A stretch of DNA of 38,775 nucleotides, taken from positions 1-38,775 of the forward strand of contig CALDPP010000069.1 of NCBI GenBank assembly GCA_937911345.1. The letters are read 5' to 3'. Under the pieces are notes generated by a model. That model had not been told where the DNA came from and ran no database searches. It saw nothing but the letters and a program-made list of their open reading frames with translations. Source of the DNA: an uncultured euryarchaeote (lineage in GTDB: Archaea; Thermoplasmatota; Poseidoniia; Poseidoniales; Poseidoniaceae). The position numbers were made by a program, and so were the translations under genes. Of this stretch, positions 1 through 10,500 are shown piece by piece; the stretch's first letter is position 1, and every line of letters starts with the position of its first letter.

Positions 1-2
1 CA

Positions 3-1526
3 TTAACAAATACTGCATGGATATGGACCGTCAATTTACAGTCTGGAGAAACTCAGGATATATTCGCTTGCCACTTTTTTGATCAGCAAGGTGTTCTACA
101 ACTTGGCATGCCGAATGGATACAGTTGTGACATGGCACTAAAGGCCCAAGGCGGTGTCTACATCTTTTCTTCTAGCGGAGAAATTCATTATCATGTAATT
201 AGTGAGAACACCGGTGCACTATTACCACCACAGGCACAATGGGTGGTCCCAAGTCACATCAGTTTCAGGGAAGGTTTCATAGAAGCAACCCAAATATCCG
301 AAGACAGAATGGTATTGACGACAGATAAAACTGTGGCAGTATTTGCGTTAGAGACAACAAAGCAATCTTTGACTGCAGAAATTATGCCGATTGAATTTGA
401 GTATTATTCAGAGGAAATCATAACATCTTCCGACTTTGGACACTCTCCATGGTCTACCCAAGAAATATCAGAAAATGATGGGAATAGTGGATTTCTATTA
501 GTCGGAGAAGCAAATGGGAATATTTCTGGTTGGGAATGGAATGGCACCAAATCAGATACAAATCAATTCACTGAACAAAATAAAATGAACGTCGATGGAT
601 TAGTTGATACCGTTTATCAAGTACAGATAACTGATTTAGACAACTCAGGCTTTACTGATTTATTGATATCCGGTGATGATAAGTCATATTGGCTCCACAC
701 GCATTTGCTCAAGAACCGTTTAACATTTGATGTCGATGACGATTTCTTGGTTGGTGTATTTTCTAATAGTGATTCAGATGATTACTTCTTTGCCGTTTCA
801 CAGGACTCGATTGAAAGTGGTATAATCAATGAAGATATGTATACTTTAGATGGATTACAATTGTATGATATCCCCTTCCTTGTAGGGGTTATCCTTGCTT
901 TGTTACTAATGGTCTTACTTTATTTCCACAGTGAATGGTATGTAGTAAATACTGTGGGTATCTTAGTAGGTGCGGGAGTGATAGTAATGCTTGGCGTTGC
1001 TTTTGTTCCTGGATTGATAATGATTTTCATGATATTAGCTGCAGTCTATGATGCATGGGCTGTTTATCGGTCTAAGCATATGCTGGAACTGGCTGATACG
1101 ATGATTGGACTACAGTTACCAATTTTACTCGTTGCCCCACAAGACAAAGGATACTCATTCAAAGATGAGAAAACCAAGATGGTTGAAAAAAGTGATATTT
1201 CGCCAGTGCCACAAGTTCACAAGACCATGATTCCAGCCAAGAAAAAGAGTAAGGAAGCATTATTCATGGGGCTCGGAGATATCATATTCCCTGGTATGCT
1301 GGTACTCTCTGCAGTTCAATGGCTAGAGACCGACAACTCGTTTGCTATTGCAATGTTCACATTGGCCGGTTCATTACTTGGATATCTAGCATTGATGAGT
1401 TATGTAGCAAGGGGTAAAGCGCAAGCTGGTCTACCATTACTGAATGGAGGGGCAATCTTGGGCTATATCATTGGTGGAATGATTTTTATTGGTACTGAAA
1501 TTTTTAATCTAGGTATCTCATTGTAG
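3..1526 (+). CDS. Presenilin-like (PSH/A22) intramembrane aspartyl protease with FG-GAP-like domain, 5'-partial
   Basis: The reading frame is open from base 3, so the true start lies outside the window; the first ATG in view (108) is internal. Residue numbers here count from that ATG. Both GxGD-protease catalytic motifs are present: YDAWAVY with Asp315 (codon at 1050) and GLGD with Asp391 (codon at 1278). GLPLLNGG at 441-448 is the archaeal form of the presenilin PAL motif. Six hydrophobic segments (about 253-273, 277-300, 302-320, 384-402, 409-433, 441-464) match TM4-TM9 of the family. The TM6-TM7 loop is lysine-rich, hence probably cytoplasmic. About 250 soluble, beta-rich residues precede TM4, including an FG-GAP/VCBS-like loop (DLDNSGFTDLL, 176-186). 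If TM1-TM3 lie upstream, this domain is inserted in the extracytoplasmic TM3-TM4 loop. The inferred role is cleavage of membrane-spanning peptides. serS follows after 8 bases. Family call strong; substrate unknown. Confidence 0.85.
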   Translation, partial: LTNTAWIWTVNLQSGETQDIFACHFFDQQGVLQLGMPNGYSCDMALKAQGGVYIFSSSGEIHYHVISENTGALLPPQAQWVVPSHISFREGFIEATQISEDRMVLTTDKTVAVFALETTKQSLTAEIMPIEFEYYSEEIITSSDFGHSPWSTQEISENDGNSGFLLVGEANGNISGWEWNGTKSDTNQFTEQNKMNVDGLVDTVYQVQITDLDNSGFTDLLISGDDKSYWLHTHLLKNRLTFDVDDDFLVGVFSNSDSDDYFFAVSQDSIESGIINEDMYTLDGLQLYDIPFLVGVILALLLMVLLYFHSEWYVVNTVGILVGAGVIVMLGVAFVPGLIMIFMILAAVYDAWAVYRSKHMLELADTMIGLQLPILLVAPQDKGYSFKDEKTKMVEKSDISPVPQVHKTMIPAKKKSKEALFMGLGDIIFPGMLVLSAVQWLETDNSFAIAMFTLAGSLLGYLALMSYVARGKAQAGLPLLNGGAILGYIIGGMIFIGTEIFNLGISL

Positions 1527-1534
1527 GTGGTTTA

Positions 1535-2827
1535 ATGTTAGATATTCACATGTTTAGAGATAACCACGAGCAAATTCGTGCCGATCATGATAAGCGTGGA
1601 ATTTCACATGAAAGGATAGACCAAGTGATACACTTTGACAACTTATGGCTGAGTTTGCAACATCAAACGAACCAACTAAGGCAAAAAAAGAATACTGCGG
1701 CCAAAGGAATTAGCGAAGCAAAGAAGTCTGGTGATGAAGAGAGAGCTCAAGCGATATTAGCTGAGGTCGCTTCATTGGGTGCTGAGATCTCAAAGTTAGA
1801 AGCAGAAACCCAAGAAGCCATAGAACAAAGGGATCGAATTCGCATGTCAATTCCAAACCTCCTTCATCCTGATGTTCCGCAAGGTGCGGATGAATCTGGT
1901 AACACTGTCCACAGTATCTATGGTAGTAAACCAGAATTTGATTTCGAGCCTCGAACTCATAATGAATTGATTGAGTTGAATAAATGGGTAGATTTGAAGC
2001 GGGCTGCAAAAATCACAGGTAGTAGATTTTTCTTCTTGAAAGGAGATTTGGCAAGATTAGAATTAGCATTACAGACATTTGCTGTTGATTTTATTGGTCA
2101 AAGGGGTTTCACTTTTGTGCAACCTCCAGTAATGATGAATAGGCAAGCGTATGAAGGCGTTACCGACCTCAATGACTTTGAGACCGTGATGTATGGTATA
2201 GAACCTGACAAGTACTACATGATTGCTACTTCTGAGCACCCGCTAACCTCGATGTATATGGGGGAAACAATACCCATTGACATGTTACCACTCAAAATAG
2301 TCGGCGTATCTCCATGTTTCCGAAGAGAAGTTGGTTCGCATGGGCAATCAGACTTAGGGATATGGCGAGTTCATCAGTTTACCAAGATTGAGCAAATAGT
2401 TATCTCTACGCCAGAGCAATCATGGGAGATTCATGAAGAGTTGTTACAAAATTGCATAGATTTGTGGAACGAACTTGGCTTGCATTACGAAGTGGTGAAC
2501 ATATGTACTGGAGACATGGGTACAGTGGCTGCTAGAAAGTATGACTTAGAGGCTTGGTTGCCCGGCGCAGGCCAATACAAGGAAATTGTTTCATGTTCAA
2601 ACTGTACTGACTACCAAGCGAACAGGTTACAGATAAAATATGGACAACCGGGGCACTCAAACCAACCGATTGTTCACACGTTAAATTCAACTGCGGTTGC
2701 GACATCTCGAGCTTTAGTTGCAATAATTGAGCAAAATCAATTACCAGATGGTAGAGTTTCTATTCCAGAACCATTGATTCCATTGATGGGTGGACAAACA
2801 ATTCTAGAACCTTGTTCTTGGGGTTGA
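1535..2827 (+). CDS. serS: Seryl-tRNA synthetase
   Basis: Cytoplasmic class II aminoacyl-tRNA synthetase that charges tRNA-Ser (and tRNA-Sec if present). At 430 residues it has the normal length. The N-terminal tRNA-binding coiled coil covers about residues 30-105, with charged heptads rich in Lys, Glu and Gln. Class II motif 2 is FRREVGS near residue 265, preceded by the serine-site TSEHPL. Motif 3 is the NSTAVATSRALVAIIEQNQ region near the C terminus, followed by IPEPLIP. This is the common bacterial/eukaryotic SerRS, not the rare zinc-dependent methanogen form. The ATG at 1535 follows GGTGG at a short distance and begins at the family's usual MLDI. It lies 8 bases after the protease gene, so the two are probably cotranscribed. 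Its stop codon directly abuts that of the convergent gene at 2828. Confidence 0.97.
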   Translation: MLDIHMFRDNHEQIRADHDKRGISHERIDQVIHFDNLWLSLQHQTNQLRQKKNTAAKGISEAKKSGDEERAQAILAEVASLGAEISKLEAETQEAIEQRDRIRMSIPNLLHPDVPQGADESGNTVHSIYGSKPEFDFEPRTHNELIELNKWVDLKRAAKITGSRFFFLKGDLARLELALQTFAVDFIGQRGFTFVQPPVMMNRQAYEGVTDLNDFETVMYGIEPDKYYMIATSEHPLTSMYMGETIPIDMLPLKIVGVSPCFRREVGSHGQSDLGIWRVHQFTKIEQIVISTPEQSWEIHEELLQNCIDLWNELGLHYEVVNICTGDMGTVAARKYDLEAWLPGAGQYKEIVSCSNCTDYQANRLQIKYGQPGHSNQPIVHTLNSTAVATSRALVAIIEQNQLPDGRVSIPEPLIPLMGGQTILEPCSWG

Positions 2828-5398
2828 TTAGTCAATAAGGCCTGCATTTTCAATTGCAGTGAAGTCTATTTCACCGGGCAATCCAAGGTCAACCGGCATT
2901 CCGCCAATTGTGACAATTACTCCAGTGATGTGGGTATACAGACATGGAGGGAAGTCAGATTCAGTTTTCTTATCAGTCAATAGTTTCCAACCATTACTTG
3001 CCTTTTTCTTGGCTTTAGAAAATAACTCCTCATCACCAAATGCAATCCAGCCATTAGCCTGCCATGCATGCTTTTGCAATTCTTTGGTAACCAATGCCGG
3101 CGCTGGAGCGACAGTGTGGCGATACGGCCATGCGTTTACCCAATCAAGGCCAGAATCTCTCAGCCATTCTATACCAGTTGTCTCGCTACTTGCAGAGATG
3201 GTATGGCCTATTGATTCCAAATGCCTCAATAGGCTTCTCAAGTGTGGATGTCTTGATTTTGTTTGCGCCAGTGTTTTTGCAATGTTTGTAGCAGTTAGAA
3301 TTCTTCCTTCATCCAAGTGTAGCAAAGCACATACAACATTACCATGAACCCAATCACCTAGTGAATTCTTTTTCATGTAACGTTCTAACAGATTCAAACC
3401 CTCTTCATATCTTCCAGATAACCTCAGTCTTGCAATGTCACCCAAGAGAATTAACCTGTCAGATGGTTCATTTCTGTAGGATATTTCTGTGGTTGCATTT
3501 CCTTGATTAAAGCGCTTAATCAAATCGATATTACGTTTTGTTAACGGATCAACAGACAACAGGGATTTCAATTTCTCGTCCAATTTTCGCTTTTTTGGCT
3601 GTAATACTGAAGCATACCACTGTAATCTAGCGGCTTCGATATCGTCGTCAGGTAGTAATGCTAATCGGGGTTTTGCTTCGGCATAATCTCGCTGGCTTAG
3701 GCTAGCAGCAACTAGAATCAATCGAGCAATCTGTGCTTCTCTGCCACCTCTTAATGCAAGGATAGAAACAGCATTGTTTTCAGCATCATCCCATCTGCCC
3801 ATTGCGGCAAATATTTCCATCATGGCATCGGTTTTTCTTACTAAATCTAGACCTTCTAATTGTTCTCCATGTCCTTCAATCACTGCATCAATACGTTTCA
3901 GTGCCTTGTCCCAAGAATCATCAGTAATCAATTTTCTAATCGCTTTTTGTTTGAGGTAAATTACATCTTCTAATTGAGACATTCTAGCCCGATTCTCACC
4001 CATTGATGCATCGAACGAGATGTCTTCGAGACGCGAACCTATTTTTCTAGATCTCGCCCAAATAACCACAAATGCGACTTGACCACCTGAAGAAAGCATC
4101 CACGTCAACTCTTCTAACGCATCTTTCTGGATAATCATACAGAGATTGTTTTCCCAAGTACCACATGCTGCTCCTTGGGGTAAGAAACTAGAGTCCCAAA
4201 ATGTAATCATCGCTAATGCCAGCAATAGCATCGACTGTCCGGCAAAACCAGTGAAGCAGAAATTCAAAACCTTGGCTTGTTGACTTCTTTCTGCCCTCAA
4301 TAGGCGGCTATCTGCTAGTGTTATTCCACCTTTGCCAGAAACATCTTGTACATCCAAGAATAATATTCTAGCAACTTCATAGACAAATAAGAAACCAATC
4401 AGTGCGACGTTGAGTAGTAAAAATAGTAACACCATGTTCACAAGAGGTACTCTGATTCCTTCTGCTGGGATGAATGAGAATAATTCAATTAAAGCAAATC
4501 CAAGGATTCCTCCTTCCTCCATTATTGAAGATTGTACTCGATACTCTGGCAATTCAAGAACTCTATCTGAGTGAGTGAACATATTTGGGTCAATTGCTAA
4601 GGCTAGAATTGAAATGATTGTATTAATTGCAATAAATGGCATCACTGAAAGGTTGATATTGACTATTTGGGCAATAGCTTGTTGTTTCGGACTTGGTTTA
4701 TGGTTGTGGAATGGTGATGGTTGTCCACTGGCGATTTTTACCGAGGATTGCTTCAATGCTTGCCAAGATGACCCAAGCACCCTGCCATAGGCCAACACAG
4801 CCGGAGAAAAAGCAATGAAGGCACATATACTGAATACCCTAAAAGATGGGACGTCTATCGAGGTAAGAATTACCGCAATGACTCCAACCAATATCATCCA
4901 ACTCAATGTCAAAACGACGTAAGAATAACTCTGCCAAATGTCAGAATTTTGTAATGTTGCTTTTCCTGCACCAACTGGTTTCACTACTTGCGCACCTAGT
5001 GATGAGCCGCTAGATATTACCGCAGGAATCGCAACAAAAAACAGTGCGATAATGATTGATCCAGCATGATATCCCTCTGAAAAGTTGTATTTCGTCATTA
5101 AGAATTCGAACACCAAAATTAGTACTCCGGTAAGTGCGAACAGGTAACTTGTTACCCCAAAACGCATTCCTTTTGTTTGCAATAGGTTTCTAGCATCTTC
5201 TACTGAACGAGTCACATTGTGAACCTCGTAACGCTTTTCTCCGGTTTGAAAAGCCACCTGTAGACCTCTTAATTGACGTGGAACAACACTGTTCCAAAAC
5301 AGATATGCGGTTAATGCTGCAAAGAAAAAAGGAATTATTGCCGCAAGTCCAAAACCATCAATAATTGGCGGTGCTGAAATTTCAAAGCCTCCTTTCAA
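2828..5398 (-). CDS. Polytopic membrane protein with C-terminal TPR-like region, function unknown
   Basis: I do not recognise the family. The 856-residue product has about nine or ten hydrophobic segments in residues 12-450 (for example 12-37, 77-100, 111-137, 156-182, 186-209, 247-270, 298-350, 380-405, 435-450). From about 480 to 760 it is soluble and alpha-helical, with Ala/Leu/Arg-rich helical pairs that resemble TPR or SEL1-type repeats (for example DDAENNAVSILALRGG and RYEEGLNLLERYMKK). The start is a TTG whose bases overlap the thrS stop (TTGA), which implies translational coupling to thrS; the next in-frame ATG would remove TM1. The overall layout, a membrane domain plus a helical repeat domain, suggests a scaffold or transport-assembly role, but this is inference. 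Its stop codon abuts that of serS with no intergenic base. Confidence 0.85.
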   Translation of the reverse strand: MKGGFEISAPPIIDGFGLAAIIPFFFAALTAYLFWNSVVPRQLRGLQVAFQTGEKRYEVHNVTRSVEDARNLLQTKGMRFGVTSYLFALTGVLILVFEFLMTKYNFSEGYHAGSIIIALFFVAIPAVISSGSSLGAQVVKPVGAGKATLQNSDIWQSYSYVVLTLSWMILVGVIAVILTSIDVPSFRVFSICAFIAFSPAVLAYGRVLGSSWQALKQSSVKIASGQPSPFHNHKPSPKQQAIAQIVNINLSVMPFIAINTIISILALAIDPNMFTHSDRVLELPEYRVQSSIMEEGGILGFALIELFSFIPAEGIRVPLVNMVLLFLLLNVALIGFLFVYEVARILFLDVQDVSGKGGITLADSRLLRAERSQQAKVLNFCFTGFAGQSMLLLALAMITFWDSSFLPQGAACGTWENNLCMIIQKDALEELTWMLSSGGQVAFVVIWARSRKIGSRLEDISFDASMGENRARMSQLEDVIYLKQKAIRKLITDDSWDKALKRIDAVIEGHGEQLEGLDLVRKTDAMMEIFAAMGRWDDAENNAVSILALRGGREAQIARLILVAASLSQRDYAEAKPRLALLPDDDIEAARLQWYASVLQPKKRKLDEKLKSLLSVDPLTKRNIDLIKRFNQGNATTEISYRNEPSDRLILLGDIARLRLSGRYEEGLNLLERYMKKNSLGDWVHGNVVCALLHLDEGRILTATNIAKTLAQTKSRHPHLRSLLRHLESIGHTISASSETTGIEWLRDSGLDWVNAWPYRHTVAPAPALVTKELQKHAWQANGWIAFGDEELFSKAKKKASNGWKLLTDKKTESDFPPCLYTHITGVIVTIGGMPVDLGLPGEIDFTAIENAGLID

Positions 5399-7461
5399 AC
5401 TAAATTTGGCTGCGATGATTTGTTATTTATCTCTGATACAATGTTGGTAATAAAATCATCAAGGGGAATATCAGAAACTTGCTCACCACTGCGCGCCCTA
5501 AGACTGACAGTGTTGCCTTCTGCTTCACCATCTCCGAGAATAACCATATATGCAGGGTGAAGTTTTCGATGGGTTCTAATTTTCTTTCCGATTGTACCAT
5601 CACCATCATCAATCTCAACTCGTATGCCATTTTCTTTCAGTTTATTGGCAACTTTGGACGCATACTCAGTGTGTTTTTCAGAGATGGTGAGTATGTGGCA
5701 TTGTGTTGGAGATAGCCAGGTAGGAAAGCGTCCTGCAAAGTGCTCGATAAGTACGCCACAAAATCTCTCCATCGAGCCAAAAGGCGCTCGATGAATCATC
5801 ACAGGCCGGTGTAATTCACCATCAGAGCCTTTGTAAGTTAAATCAAAACGCTCTGGTAGATTGTAATCAACCTGGACGGTCCCCAATTGCCACTCTCTGC
5901 CAATAACATCTTTCACGACAAAATCAATCTTAGGTCCGTAAAATGCTGCTTCTCCTTCTTCTTCGGACCAATCAACGCCAAGGGATGCAGCAGCATCACG
6001 GCATGCCTTCTCAGCTTTATCCCATCTTTTGGGGTCGCCAACATATTTTGTGGAATCAGGATCTCTCAGCCCCACTCTTACTCGATAATCCGTCATCCCC
6101 AATTTATCAAAAATAATCTGGACTAGTTCAATACAACCCAGTACCTCTTCAGCAATCTGGTCTTCTGTAACAAAGAGATGTGCATCATCTTGAGTAAAAC
6201 CACGGACTCTAGTCATTCCTGATATTTCTCCGGATTGTTCCCATCGATATACTGTGCCAAATTCCGCAAGTCGCAATGGTAAATCGCGATACGATCTTGC
6301 TTGTGAAGCATAAATTTTGACGTGGTGGGGGCAATTCATTGGTTTTAGCATATAACCATCGATCTCACCAGACTTCATTAGATTGGATAATTCTGAACAT
6401 GAACATCCTTCATCTGAAAGTTTTTTCATTAAGTCTTTTTCAACCAGCGGAGGATATTGTGAGTCTTGGTAATAAGGAAAATGTCCAGAGGTACGATAGA
6501 GGTCTAATTTGCCAATGTGCGGGGTAAATACTTGTGAATAACCCTGCCGAGTCAAATGTTCGCCAATGAAATTCTGTAATTCTTGACGGACAATCGCACC
6601 TCTTGGTGTCCATAATATGAGGCCTTGTCCGACCTCCTCGTCGATATGGAAAAGTTGGAGGTCTTTGCCGAGTTTTCGATGGTCGCGTTTTTTGGCTTCT
6701 TCCATCCGGTGCAGGGTTTGTTTGAGTGCTTCTTTTGTCGGTTCTACAATGCCGTATATACGAACCAGTTGCTCTCTATCTTGGTCACCCCTCCAATAAG
6801 CAGAGGAAACGCTGGTAAGTTTACAAAACATCAATTTTGCCGTATTTTGCACGTGGGGCCCTAAGCATAAATCATACCATTCTCCTTGCTTGTAGATTGT
6901 TGAACCAGTTCCTTCACCAATTTTATCATCGATAATCTCTATTTTATATGGATTAGCAGCAAAGTGTTCTCTTAATTCACCGTCATCGAGTTCAACTCGC
7001 TCAACTGTGAGATTTTTTCTTGCGATTTCTTGCATCTTTTTCTGAATCGGTTTTAAGTCACTTTCAGTGATAGTTTCCATTGCAAAATCATAGTAAAATC
7101 CTCTATCGATAGCGGGTCCGATTGTTGGTTTTGCATCTGGATAGATTGCCATTACTGCTTGTGCGAGAAGGTGCGCAGCACTGTGTCTTAGAATGTGCAT
7201 TCCGGCATCGGACTCAGCTTTAATTCCCTCAATTTGACATGAATCATGGATTTCGTATGACATGTCTCGTTCATGTCCGTCCACTAGGGCTGCTAGGCAG
7301 CCATTTTTCCGGCCTAGTACATCTGTTATCACTTCAGAACATGTGATGCCAGCAGCATATTCGTTGACAGTTCCGTCTGGTAGTGTGATGTTAATCAGCG
7401 CCAATTTGCTCTCTCCTACAATTGCCGGAGGTGCCAACCCTTCATCAATTGCGCGATTCAA
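5395..7461 (-). CDS. thrS: Threonyl-tRNA synthetase, bacterial type
   Basis: Full-length class II ThrRS (688 residues) that charges tRNA-Thr and edits mischarged Ser. Domain order: TGS (about 20-85), second N-terminal editing domain (90-240) with HSAAH (93-97) and CLGPH (199-203), catalytic core (265-585), anticodon-binding domain (590-680). Zinc ligands appear as Cys377 in MKPMNCPHH, His428 in DDAHLF and His557 in MIHRAPFG. Motif 2 is TRVRGFTQDD. This N2-type editing domain is the bacterial architecture, unlike the D-aminoacyl-deacylase-like N terminus of many archaeal ThrRSs, so transfer from bacteria is likely. The editing motif usually reads CRGPH; here Arg is Leu. The start is TTG, supported by an AGGAGA site 5 bases upstream; no in-frame ATG precedes the TGS domain. 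Confidence 0.97.
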   Translation of the reverse strand: MNRAIDEGLAPPAIVGESKLALINITLPDGTVNEYAAGITCSEVITDVLGRKNGCLAALVDGHERDMSYEIHDSCQIEGIKAESDAGMHILRHSAAHLLAQAVMAIYPDAKPTIGPAIDRGFYYDFAMETITESDLKPIQKKMQEIARKNLTVERVELDDGELREHFAANPYKIEIIDDKIGEGTGSTIYKQGEWYDLCLGPHVQNTAKLMFCKLTSVSSAYWRGDQDREQLVRIYGIVEPTKEALKQTLHRMEEAKKRDHRKLGKDLQLFHIDEEVGQGLILWTPRGAIVRQELQNFIGEHLTRQGYSQVFTPHIGKLDLYRTSGHFPYYQDSQYPPLVEKDLMKKLSDEGCSCSELSNLMKSGEIDGYMLKPMNCPHHVKIYASQARSYRDLPLRLAEFGTVYRWEQSGEISGMTRVRGFTQDDAHLFVTEDQIAEEVLGCIELVQIIFDKLGMTDYRVRVGLRDPDSTKYVGDPKRWDKAEKACRDAAASLGVDWSEEEGEAAFYGPKIDFVVKDVIGREWQLGTVQVDYNLPERFDLTYKGSDGELHRPVMIHRAPFGSMERFCGVLIEHFAGRFPTWLSPTQCHILTISEKHTEYASKVANKLKENGIRVEIDDGDGTIGKKIRTHRKLHPAYMVILGDGEAEGNTVSLRARSGEQVSDIPLDDFITNIVSEINNKSSQPNLV

Positions 7462-7466
7462 ACGAA

Positions 7467-7472
7467 TCTCCT
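7467..7472 (-). promoter_or_regulatory. Shine-Dalgarno site of thrS
   Basis: On the minus strand AGGAGA lies five bases before the TTG at 7461-7459. This is a near-perfect anti-16S match and fixes the TTG as the thrS start. It also shows that Shine-Dalgarno-led translation operates here beside genes with very short leaders. Confidence 0.7.
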
Positions 7473-7579
7473 GCGCGCCTTTATCGGTTCATTTGCAATT
7501 GAATTATTTATTGTAAATGGATAATTTTGTTAAACATTATTCCACAAGTATTGAAGAGTAGTGGGTATACAATACAAGC
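7473..7579. promoter_or_regulatory. Divergent intergenic region between thrS and the surface-protein gene
   Basis: This AT-rich gap separates two outward-facing genes and must hold both promoters. TATA-like stretches (ATTATTTATTG near 7502-7512 and a TACAATA near 7567) are visible but cannot be assigned confidently to one direction. No tRNA, hairpin or repeat was seen. Confidence 0.45.
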
Positions 7580-10500
7580 ATGGGAAAAACCAAGAGATTG
7601 GGTTGTCTTGTTCTTTTGTTACTCTTGACACCATTATTCTCGTCACTCGCTACTGCTGATAGCCCGCCAGGGCAACCACAAATAAACGCAAATTGGGTCG
7701 CGGATGAGTTCGGTGAAACCATGCACGCATATCGGGTCTTGTTTGCTGACGGTGAATCTTACCAGGCACTAGTTGATATTGAGCATGATAGGGGTGGAGA
7801 GATTTTAGCAACTGAGATATTCCAATCTTGGGATTTGATTGATGGACTCAGAGTTTTGGATATACAACTCAATACGAGTCTAGAATGGGGCGACATTGTT
7901 TCAGTTGCGATAACCATTACACACTATGCAGGGCAAGAACTAGTTGATTCAATAGAAGTCGAACGGAATTTTGAAATTGGTACATGGAATCAACCAATGG
8001 ATGATCATGAAATTATGCTTGAGACAACTTGGGATTTGGATCAAACATTCAACAACTCATATGGCTCACAAGGTTTCGAACTTGACTTCATCGGACAAGG
8101 ATGGCAACAAAGGATAGGTAATACTGTTGAATCTTGGGAGTTGGGTAATGGGAGTGTGCTGTTTATCGAATCAACCGATGTTGGTAGTAACAACTTATCC
8201 CTTGACCTGCAGTCGATTTGGAAGAATGAGACAATAGAAAACGGTATACTTACTTCCCAGGTGTTTGAAGCAATTGGTTCTGGTACCCTACACGTAATTG
8301 CTATTGAGGACGACCTATCCACTTCTATCTTAGTCGACGTGACTAATGCTGAATTAAACCGTTCGAACATTAATCAAGTCATTTCGGAGCGTCTCAAAAT
8401 AGATGCTAATGGCATGTTAAACATAACCACAGAAGGGGATGAAAATTCGTCTACAACAGTAGATGGCGATATTGGCGTTTTTTATCTTGAAACCTGGGAT
8501 GAAAATGGTGTTAGACGATTCTATGACCAAAGGTTTGAGGCGATAGCCCAAATGGTAGTTATTGACGAAGGTACAAGACTGGATATCAATCTAAACACCC
8601 TGAATTCCGAAGAGACTTGGGTAGAAGGTGTACGAACAAACCAACTCGAAGAGTTGCTTGGTTCGGGAACATTTGGCTTCTCAGAGAGTGATAACGAATC
8701 CTCGGTGACGATAAACGGAACGATATATCAATTTCATACTAAAACCGAACAAGGCATAACAATGGTCGATGAAGTCCATATTGATGGTGACATATCAGGA
8801 GATGTGCAAGGAGATTTTGGTGTAGTTAGGGGAATTGAACTTACCGGTACACAGGCAAATGCAACAGGTATTGAGTTTCCTGTTAATGTAATTCACGAAG
8901 AGTCTTGGTTTAATCTAACTGGGATAAATGGTGGTAACTTCTTCGATGGTGCTGGAATTGGAGCTACACATAATCAAACATGGGATTACCAAGTGATTTA
9001 CTCTGATTGGGAAAACCGGACAGTTCGCTTAGTATGGGAAGAAACGGGAGCAGATGCCTCCAGTGGAGAAGAATACCCTGAGCGCAGTCCAATTGAAAGA
9101 ACAGCAGAGCCGCCAGAATATGAAGAAGCGTTGGGTAATCTGACAATCAGCAGAGAGACTGGTTTGATGCCGATACCAATGCATCCAGGCGACACAATAA
9201 GACTCGATGGACAAGAAGGTCTTACTTTGGTTGTTACCGCAGAAACCTTAGCAAACGACCCAAGAGACGGCCATAATTTCCATGTTGTAACATGGTCGGG
9301 AGTCTATGAAGGGAATGAAGCAGGAACAGCAATGGGAGCAATCATTGACGAGGGGCCATTGAAAGGTTTAATTTCCAGTGTGTCAAGAGTCCTGTCAATT
9401 CCATTTGGTGAAGATGGTTACCTTGCTAACTTTACTGAGACCCAACTTTTGACTAGAGTGATTTCACCCTCGGTAGTAACTGCTGAGGAAAATTCAGCAC
9501 CAGTAATATCCAGTTTAACATTGCTAGAAGGCTTGGTTGTTTCCGAGGGTGGAAGTGTTGCAACCTTAATTGCAGATGTTAGCGATGTCGATTGGAATTT
9601 AGAGCAAGTCACTGTTGACTTGACTCCCATCGGTGGCGGTATAGTAGAGATGAATGATCGTGGCCTAGATGGTGATGCAGCAATTGGTGATGACAAATTC
9701 TCTACTCGTATTGTTGTTCCTGGATTACAAGTCGGTAATGCAACTTTAGATATTGAAGCTAGAGACTCGTTTGATGTAGTTACCACATCGTCAGGTCAGA
9801 TTGTTGTGGCTAATCAAGCACCGAGATTAGTTGGAGCTGAGATACTTCCAGATGAAGGTCCAAGAGGCACTAATATGGTGATTAATTTAGAGGCTTATGA
9901 TGGTCACGGAGTTGCCAACATCAGTCTTGATTTGCGAGAATATGGTGGTGAACTTCTTGAGTTAACGGAAGATTCAGGAACATGGACAATAATGATGACA
10001 GTGCCTGAAGGAATGTCTCCAGGGGTTCAAGATTTGAGATTCGTAACAGTAGATGGTTTAGGCAAAGTAGGTGTGACTAATCTATGGCTGAATGGTGAGC
10101 GGGATGAATTCCATGCATATGGACCACATTTCATACCCGATGATGAAGTAATTCCAATTTCGATAACTGTGGAGAATTCAGCGCCGACGTTTACTTTACC
10201 GGATTCAGTAGTTTTTGCTAGGCAAGATGTGTCGACAACGGTTGTTTTTGAAGTAGAAATATTTGATTCAGACGGGATTACTAATGCTAGAGCAAATCTA
10301 GGAGTATTTGCCCCATTAGGGGCACAAACGGGTTGGGTCACAATGAATGATAACGGTATCAATGGCGATGAAGTCCCCGGTGATGGAATCTATTCTGTAG
10401 AATTGTCTTTACGCACCAGCACCCCTATTGGCACACATGAAATACAAATTCAAGCTATTGACAGTTTTGATGTTGCAACTCCTATCACTCCAGTTTCAAT

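Noticed and set aside
2859-3347. Plus-strand frame of 162 codons inside the 856-residue membrane protein gene
   Set aside because: It is the mirror of a well-supported minus-strand gene, with a composition unlike a real protein and no start signal.
9418-9786. Minus-strand frames within the surface-protein gene
   Set aside because: They are shadow frames of the 1031-residue protein, without start signals or recognisable domains.
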